Below, one piece after another: positions 6,353-11,387 of a stretch of DNA of 11,387 bases. Origin of the DNA: Clostridia bacterium (GTDB taxonomy: Bacteria; Bacillota; Clostridia; Christensenellales; UBA1242); contig JAFZND010000034.1 of assembly GCA_017553065.1 (NCBI GenBank), forward strand, positions 1 through 11,387, given 5' to 3'. Position numbers and translations under genes: made by a program. The notes beneath the pieces are model-generated. The model did no database searches and had not been told where the DNA came from. It saw nothing but the letters and a program-made list of their open reading frames with translations. The number at the start of each line of letters is the position of its first letter. Position 1 is the first letter of the stretch.

Positions 6353-9300
6353 ATGGCAGTAAAAACTTTTGATTTAAATGAAATACGCCAACATATTTCT
6401 GATAACCCTATTGAAAGTAGGGAAAATTTAGAACTTTTTATATACAAACTCACTGCACAACATATTATTGATGATTTATTCAGTAGTGGAGAACTATTTA
6501 GGACAGATAGCAATATTTTAACTGAATTGGGCAAAATTGATATTTCTAAAATAAATAGTGTTGATGAGTTAAATGGTGTTTTAAAAGAATTGCAAGAGTC
6601 AACATTTACAGGTACTGATGGTAAAGTTTATCACAATCTTTCAACTTCTAAGCATCTAGGACAAGTACATGTTAATGAAGCAGTAAGATTTGAATCTTTG
6701 AATAAAGAAACAATAGGTGAAGATCATTATTTTGATGTAGTTAGTTATTTTAAAACAATGAGTGAGAATGCAATAAAAATTGCAACATCAACTAATGATG
6801 CAGAAAAAACTCGATTATTGAAAGAGCGCGCTATTTTGTCACAAGCGATTAATATTCAACTTTCAGCTGGTGTAACACAAGAATCTATTGGTGAACTCAA
6901 AAAAGTAAATTTAAAGTCTGCAAAAGATTTATCTTCCGCAGGATTAAAGTATAAAGATGATAGAAATAGGAATGCAGTGTATGGTGTAATAGCTGATTTT
7001 TCTGTAAGTGAAGTAGATACCAGTGGGTTGAAAAAAGATTTAGATGGTAGATTAAATGACATCAATAATCAAATTAAAGACTTAGATCAAAAAATCAAAA
7101 TAACTGAAGATCAAGTTAAGAATGGCTATCTATCACAAGATGATTTGGATAAATTGAATGCAGCTAAGGCAGAATTGTTAGGCAAAAAAGAACTTTTGAA
7201 TGTAGATTTAAAGACCATTTCTGATTCTTCTAAAATGGATGAAATGTATTCCAAAATAATTCAAGGAATAATAAAGGAGTCTAAAGATAATAAAAAGTAT
7301 AAAAAGATTGAATCTGTAATCACAAAGGCAATCAAAAGTAAATATGGTGAATTATCACCAAGTGAAATTGTTGCAGCAATTAGAAATGAGCGCATTGATG
7401 GTAAATCGGTAATTGAATATTATTTGCAAAATGAAGGCAAAAGTATTGAAACATTAAAAACTGAAGGTGCTATTACTTCAATACCAACTGTGTCGGGATA
7501 TAATAAAACTGATAGGCAAATAGGGGATGTTATTAAGAACACAAGGGGTAAGGAATTATCTAGTGATGAATTATTAAATGTATATGGACCATTAATTAGA
7601 GCAAATTATTCTAATATACGTAAATTTGCTGACCCAAAATATTTACCAATAGAATCAATAATGCAACAACTTAATAGTAATTATGCTTCGTATAATAATA
7701 AATATGGTAAAATTACAGATGGAATAGCATCAGTGGTTGGGGATTTAAAAACATATAATAGTAAAGTTGGAGGCAAATATAAATCTCACTTTGAAAGTGA
7801 AAGAATTATTTTTAGAGAGGGTATTGCTCTTATAACTAGAGCTATGATTAAAGAAAATGCCAAATCAGACAAACCACAATTGTTATCTATAAAAGAAGTT
7901 GGTGAACAATACATTAGTAAAATTATTGGCGCAATGGGCAATGGATTATCTCAAGAGGAAAAAGATTATATTTTCGCAGAATCAATCAATGTAATCACCG
8001 GTTCTGACAACACAAGAACACATGATGCGTATATTAAAGAATTAATTAATTCTGGTACAGAATATAATAAAAAAGATCCTACTAAAAATCCAAATCCAAG
8101 TGAATGCACATATCAACTAGTTCAAGATATTGTGCTTAGACGTGAACAAACATTAGATGCAGCTGCGGCAACATCACAAACTGCCTATCATGATGCTTGT
8201 GTGGCAAATTACTCTAAACTTTTAACACTCTTGGCTAATGAAGATTTGGAAAAATTGCCATCCGAACAAAAGGCAATATTAGATACTCTTTTTGAAAAAG
8301 ATTCTGCTGGTAAGTATATTAAAAAAGATACTGGTTTTGTATTTCGTGATGAATTTAAAGGATTTAACGATAAAGGGTTGGCTTTAAAGGTAATTTGTGC
8401 TGTAGAGTTTATTGAAACAGATCAAAAATTACGCAAATTACAACAATTAAGAAAAAATCCTTTGCTCAATAGAACTGAAATTAACAAAATCAAGAAAGAA
8501 TTAAAGACAAGACATGAAGCTGAAAAAGCAGCAAAAGCATCTAAAAAGAACAAAGCCATGTCTACAAAACCTACTGCAGCATGTTGGAGTAGCCCAAAAG
8601 CTCAACTTAAATTTTATGAAGGTTTATTAGAAAGCATTTACAAATATCAAACTGCAGTTGCAATGGGAGTTATTAAACCCACAGTGGCTGGTTTATCTGA
8701 TGCAAATTCATTGTCAGATGAAGTTGAAGAGACAAAAACAAATCTTATTACGCATAAAGAAATTCTTGAACATGAAGCAAAGGTTAATAAGATAAAACAC
8801 ACAGTAATGTTTGGATTGGAACGTGATGTTGTCTACCAAGAAATGGAATCTATTTTGGGTGATAAAATAAATGATGATAATATTGTAAAAGTTCTTAAAG
8901 ATGGACGCATGAACTTTACAAAATTACAAAGTGAACTTGGTTTAAGTGATGAACAATTATCTAAACTAAATAAATTGACTGGTGCATATCATAAATTAGA
9001 AGTTATTTTAAGTGGAAAACCTGGTTCCGAAGATGTAAAGAAAGATGTTTTGGGCATGTATGTACCTGAACAAGCAAATTTGGAGCTTATACACAACCAA
9101 GATGAATACGATGCGGTATTTGGCGTTGCTAAAGGGCTTGATGGCTCATATCCATATGAATACAAAGAAACTGCCGAAGTCATTATCGACATGGGATTAG
9201 ATGAAAAAGACTTATATAATGACAAAGGTGAGATGAAATCTATTGATGAAGTAGTTCAATTTGCTGAAGCACAAGGTAAGTCACCAGAAGAAATCGAAAA

Positions 9301-9499
9301 GCTTAAGAGATTGCAAAGAATGTTGCAACAAAGGATGCTTAATAACTTCGAATCTACATATGATATGGCCAATAGTAGCACTATGAATAAACAGCACGAA
9401 GAACCGGTAAAAGATTCTCAAACAAATGATACACCTGTTGTTGAAACACCAGAATCTGATTCTACTGTATTAGATGATGATAATGTTTTAGGTCAATAA
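6353..9499 (+). CDS. 1048-residue cytoplasmic protein of unknown family, helical and highly charged
   Basis: I do not recognise a family. The start is set by a perfect ribosome binding site. There is no signal peptide and no membrane segment, so it should stay in the cytoplasm or leave by a non-Sec route. Composition is rich in Lys, Glu, Asp and Asn, with one Trp (W745) and few Cys. A likely coiled coil spans about 224-290 (GLKKDLDGRLNDINNQIKDL and on). A strongly basic helix lies at about 690-735 and another amphipathic helix at about 975-1000. The last 45 residues (about 1003-1048) are low-complexity, rich in Thr, Glu and Asp, and probably disordered. No nuclease, ATPase or peptidase motif is evident. 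It lies just behind the VirB4-like ATPase and may be a structural partner or a secreted substrate, but this rests on position only. Its promoter resembles that of the next gene. Confidence 0.9.
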   Translation: MAVKTFDLNEIRQHISDNPIESRENLELFIYKLTAQHIIDDLFSSGELFRTDSNILTELGKIDISKINSVDELNGVLKELQESTFTGTDGKVYHNLSTSKHLGQVHVNEAVRFESLNKETIGEDHYFDVVSYFKTMSENAIKIATSTNDAEKTRLLKERAILSQAINIQLSAGVTQESIGELKKVNLKSAKDLSSAGLKYKDDRNRNAVYGVIADFSVSEVDTSGLKKDLDGRLNDINNQIKDLDQKIKITEDQVKNGYLSQDDLDKLNAAKAELLGKKELLNVDLKTISDSSKMDEMYSKIIQGIIKESKDNKKYKKIESVITKAIKSKYGELSPSEIVAAIRNERIDGKSVIEYYLQNEGKSIETLKTEGAITSIPTVSGYNKTDRQIGDVIKNTRGKELSSDELLNVYGPLIRANYSNIRKFADPKYLPIESIMQQLNSNYASYNNKYGKITDGIASVVGDLKTYNSKVGGKYKSHFESERIIFREGIALITRAMIKENAKSDKPQLLSIKEVGEQYISKIIGAMGNGLSQEEKDYIFAESINVITGSDNTRTHDAYIKELINSGTEYNKKDPTKNPNPSECTYQLVQDIVLRREQTLDAAAATSQTAYHDACVANYSKLLTLLANEDLEKLPSEQKAILDTLFEKDSAGKYIKKDTGFVFRDEFKGFNDKGLALKVICAVEFIETDQKLRKLQQLRKNPLLNRTEINKIKKELKTRHEAEKAAKASKKNKAMSTKPTAACWSSPKAQLKFYEGLLESIYKYQTAVAMGVIKPTVAGLSDANSLSDEVEETKTNLITHKEILEHEAKVNKIKHTVMFGLERDVVYQEMESILGDKINDDNIVKVLKDGRMNFTKLQSELGLSDEQLSKLNKLTGAYHKLEVILSGKPGSEDVKKDVLGMYVPEQANLELIHNQDEYDAVFGVAKGLDGSYPYEYKETAEVIIDMGLDEKDLYNDKGEMKSIDEVVQFAEAQGKSPEEIEKLKRLQRMLQQRMLNNFESTYDMANSSTMNKQHEEPVKDSQTNDTPVVETPESDSTVLDDDNVLGQ

Positions 9500-9528
9500 T
9501 AAAACAACATAAAAATTAGTTTATTGTA

Positions 9529-9557
9529 TTGAATAATAAAAAATATTGTGATACAAT
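9529..9557 (+). promoter_or_regulatory. Extended -10 promoter of the 83-residue gene
   Basis: TTGAAT (9529-9534), a 17-base spacer and TACAAT (9552-9557), preceded by TGA (9549-9551), form an extended -10 promoter. Aligned without gaps from the -35 box, it agrees with the promoter at 6287 at 25 of the first 35 positions. No hairpin terminator separates it from the 1048-residue gene, so read-through is also possible. Confidence 0.75.
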
Positions 9558-9578
9558 AAGCATGTACAAAACCTTGCT

Positions 9579-9584
9579 GGAGGA
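9579..9584 (+). promoter_or_regulatory. Ribosome binding site fixing the start at 9592
   Basis: GGAGGA lies seven bases before the ATG at 9592, making that the start. The longer reading from the TTG at 9529 would begin inside the -35 box. CTTGCTG (9573-9579) overlaps its first base. Confidence 0.88.
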
Positions 9585-9591
9585 TAAATCA

Positions 9592-9843
9592 ATGGCAAAA
9601 AATACTAATATTTACAAATTTGAGATAATGGAACACATTATTTGCGCAAGAGAATTTACTACAAAAGAAGAGGTTGTAGAACTTGCAAAAAAGATGAGTG
9701 AAATTGCTCAAGCAAATCCAGAATATTCTGAAGAAATCAAACAAGCATTTAAAGATGCATACAGGGAGATTGATGAAGAATTAACTCTTGGTAATTTGCA
9801 AGAGATTAAGAAAATTATCGAAAGCCAAAATAATGAAGAATAA
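9592..9843 (+). CDS. 83-residue acidic helical protein of unknown function
   Basis: I do not recognise a family. The protein begins MAKNTNIYKFEIMEHIICAR. It is predicted to be largely helical, with charged segments at about 24-41 (TKEEVVELAKKMSEIAQA) and 46-62, and ends in the acidic stretch NNEE. There is no membrane helix or signal peptide. The one Cys (C18) is not part of a metal motif. In many Firmicutes the gene before holB is darA/yaaQ, a cyclic-di-AMP binding protein, but this sequence is shorter and lacks that protein's start, so I do not call it that. It has its own extended -10 promoter and terminator, and shares promoter and leader features with the 1048-residue gene. It could be a small partner or chaperone of that protein; this is inference. 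Confidence 0.85.
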   Translation: MAKNTNIYKFEIMEHIICAREFTTKEEVVELAKKMSEIAQANPEYSEEIKQAFKDAYREIDEELTLGNLQEIKKIIESQNNEE

Positions 9844-9844
9844 G

Positions 9845-9871
9845 AAATACACCCTTATGGGTGTATTTTTT
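9845..9871 (+). terminator. Terminator of the 83-residue gene
   Basis: A perfect ten-base-pair stem (9845-9854 AAATACACCC with 9859-9868 GGGTGTATTT) closes a four-base loop TTAT and continues into T's up to 9871. It starts one base after the stop codon. Confidence 0.9.
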
Positions 9872-9894
9872 GTGCAAAGTTGGCGCTTATTAGG

Positions 9895-9923
9895 TTGTGA
9901 AAATAGTAAATTTTTGTTACAAT
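9895..9923 (+). promoter_or_regulatory. Extended -10 promoter placing the holB transcript start at its ATG
   Basis: TTGTGA (9895-9900), a 17-base spacer and TACAAT (9918-9923), preceded by TGT (9915-9917), form an extended -10 promoter. Transcription should start about seven bases after the -10, near 9930, while the holB ATG is at 9933. No Shine-Dalgarno lies between, so the transcript appears nearly leaderless. Confidence 0.72.
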
Positions 9924-9932
9924 TAGTGTGTT

Positions 9933-10898
9933 ATGAAACTATTTGATTTGTATAATAATTCGCATGTGGCAACTATTGTGTCGCATGATGTGATAAACAA
10001 TATGATAAATCACAGCTATATGCTAGTGTCATCTGACACATATTTGGTACGTGAATATGCAAAATATGTGGCAAGTGCTTTTTTGTGCAAATCAAATGAG
10101 CCACCATGTGGCAATTGCAATATATGCAAACGCATTGACCATGGTAATTATAGTGATGTAATAGTTTATCCAAAAGACAACAAGAGTATAATGACAGAAG
10201 ATATCAATAATATTGTGCTAGATGAAGCAGTGTTGCCATTTGAAAGTGACAAAAAAGTATATATACTATATGATTTTGATAAGGCCACAGTACAAGCACA
10301 AAATAAACTACTCAAAACTTTGGAAGAGCCAAATAAAAGTACAATATTTATTCTTACTGCAAGCAATATAAATAATGTGCTACCTACAATTAGGTCCAGA
10401 TCCAAAAAGATTGAAGTTGGAGTATTAGATGATGGTGTAATTAAAGATTATTTGGTAAGTGATGGTGTAGATATGACTACTGCACAACTAGTGGCAAGTC
10501 ACTCATTTGGTAATCTTACATATGCATTGTCACACACAAAGAATTTAAGTGGTAAAGAAATAATAATGCTTGCTAAGGATATTTTTAATAATCTAAAAGA
10601 TTCTAGCATGGTGCTAGAATATTCTAACAAGTGTTTAAAATACAGAGACAATTTAGAAGATTTAATAAATCAAATGATGATATGTGTTCAAGATATGGCA
10701 CGCATTTGTGCCTTAGATAAATCTTCTAGCGAATATAATGTTAAACTATATAATTTAAAATCATTAGAGGTAATTTCTTCACTATGTGAAGAAGCAATCA
10801 AAAAAAATAATGCAAATTGTAATCCTAATTCCATAATTGATGGATTACTACTTGGTATATTGGAGGCAAGATACAAATGCTCAAAACCACAGGTGTAA
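9933..10898 (+). CDS. holB: DNA polymerase III delta' subunit (clamp loader)
   Basis: Delta' is the fixed, non-hydrolysing arm of the clamp loader that places the sliding clamp on DNA during replication. The 321 residues fit the family. A four-Cys zinc module is present (C52, C59, C62, C65). The site where ATPase relatives have Walker A is degenerate (about 30-40, LVSSDTYLVRE), as expected for delta'. The signature YDFDKATVQAQNKLLKTLEEP region is at about 113-133. Sensor 1 lies at about 140-157 (ILTASNINNVLPTIRSRS), where the usual SRC reads SRS. The helical C-terminal collar domain follows. The ATG at 9933 has no ribosome binding site and sits about three bases after the predicted transcript start. 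The gene overlaps ricT by 22 bases, the standard Firmicute order. Confidence 0.93.
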   Translation: MKLFDLYNNSHVATIVSHDVINNMINHSYMLVSSDTYLVREYAKYVASAFLCKSNEPPCGNCNICKRIDHGNYSDVIVYPKDNKSIMTEDINNIVLDEAVLPFESDKKVYILYDFDKATVQAQNKLLKTLEEPNKSTIFILTASNINNVLPTIRSRSKKIEVGVLDDGVIKDYLVSDGVDMTTAQLVASHSFGNLTYALSHTKNLSGKEIIMLAKDIFNNLKDSSMVLEYSNKCLKYRDNLEDLINQMMICVQDMARICALDKSSSEYNVKLYNLKSLEVISSLCEEAIKKNNANCNPNSIIDGLLLGILEARYKCSKPQV

Positions 10899-11387
10899 AA
10901 TTTAATGAAAATGGCAAAGTGTACTACTTTGAGTTTTTTGAAGGTTTGAATAAAGGCGATAATGTAGTGGTAGACACAGATAATGGCCACGAGTTGGCAA
11001 TTGTTGCATACCCTGAAAAACAAATACAAGATGATAAGATTGATGGACAATTAAGCAAAATATTGCGTGTCGCTACAGATAAAGATATAGAAAAGATTCA
11101 AACACTTAGAGCAAATAAAAAAGAAGTTATAGCAAAAGCTACTGAACTTGTGAATAAATACAAGTTAGATATGAAAATTGTGGATGTTGATTACACACTT
11201 GATAGTAGTAAAACCACAATATTCTTTGTTTGCGAAGATAGGGTAGATTTTAGAGATTTGGTAAAAGATTTGGCAGGTATGCTAAAAACAAGAGTGGAAC
11301 TTCGTCAAATTGGCGTGAGAGACCATGCAAAGCGCATTGGTGGTATTGGTGCTTGTGGCAAGGAGTGCTGCTGCTCGCAATACCTAA
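10877..11387 (+). CDS. ricT: RicT/PSP1-domain protein (YaaT), 3' partial
   Basis: In Bacillus subtilis RicT (YaaT) joins RicA and RicF in an iron-sulfur complex that assists RNase Y in mRNA maturation and affects sporulation, competence and biofilm formation. The first 170 residues are present and the window ends inside the gene. The frame begins MLKTTGVKFNENGKVYYFEF and reaches the PSP1 hallmark RDHAKRIGGIGACGKECCC (about 148-166), whose cysteines (C160, C164-C166) match the region that binds [4Fe-4S] in RicT. The usual form reads CGRxLCC, so the third adjacent Cys, in place of Leu, is a small variation. Translation starts inside holB: GGAGG at 10862-10866 is ten bases before the ATG, and the two genes overlap by 22 bases, so they are probably translationally coupled. 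No separate promoter is seen. Confidence 0.92.
   Translation, partial: MLKTTGVKFNENGKVYYFEFFEGLNKGDNVVVDTDNGHELAIVAYPEKQIQDDKIDGQLSKILRVATDKDIEKIQTLRANKKEVIAKATELVNKYKLDMKIVDVDYTLDSSKTTIFFVCEDRVDFRDLVKDLAGMLKTRVELRQIGVRDHAKRIGGIGACGKECCCSQYL

Noticed and set aside
9529..9591. A 21-residue N-terminal extension of the 83-residue protein from TTG at 9529
   Set aside because: It overlaps the whole promoter, and GGAGGA at 9579-9584 sets the start at 9592.
9592..9843. The 83-residue gene as darA/yaaQ, which often precedes holB
   Set aside because: The sequence shows neither the expected length nor the typical start of that cyclic-di-AMP binding protein.

Overview
The window is an AT-rich stretch of bacterial chromosome from an anaerobic low-GC Firmicute, most likely an uncultured Clostridia-type gut or sediment lineage. 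Four things point there: the one-chain (alpha2) glycyl-tRNA synthetase related to the Staphylococcus type, an [FeFe]-hydrogenase, strong AAGGAGG-type ribosome binding sites, and the holB-ricT gene pair typical of Firmicutes. TGA is used as a stop and tryptophan is encoded by TGG, so the standard bacterial code applies. I cannot place the genus from sequence alone.

Layout. All genes are on the plus strand. (1) The end of a surface protein with a C-terminal membrane anchor runs to 337, followed by a terminator. (2) Glycyl-tRNA synthetase (468-1841) is followed one base later by a 28-residue membrane peptide (1843-1929) and a terminator. (3) A two-cluster [FeFe]-hydrogenase (2037-3437) has its own terminator. 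(4) A PrgI/VirB4-like fusion ATPase of type IV secretion type (3575-6235) has its own promoter and terminator. (5) A 1048-residue protein of unknown family (6353-9499) has its own promoter. (6) An 83-residue acidic protein (9592-9843) has its own promoter and terminator. (7) The DNA polymerase III delta' subunit gene holB (9933-10898) overlaps the start of ricT (10877 to the window end, incomplete).

How the parts relate. Housekeeping genes (translation, replication clamp loading, RNA-processing regulator RicT) flank a central block of accessory-looking genes. The VirB4-like ATPase sits alone, with no relaxase, coupling protein or other recognisable secretion subunit in view. Directly behind it lie two genes I do not recognise. 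These two share a matching promoter and leader (TTGAAT, 17-base spacer, extended -10, then CTTGCTG just before the Shine-Dalgarno), which suggests joint control. The ATPase, the 1048-residue protein and the 83-residue protein are the best candidates here for an undescribed system, but a functional link is inference from adjacency and shared promoters.

Most transcription units are short, with hairpin terminators after the surface-protein fragment, the 28-residue peptide, the hydrogenase, the VirB4-like gene and the 83-residue gene. No intergenic stretch exceeds 300 bases. I saw no tRNA, rRNA, CRISPR array, insertion sequence or riboswitch.
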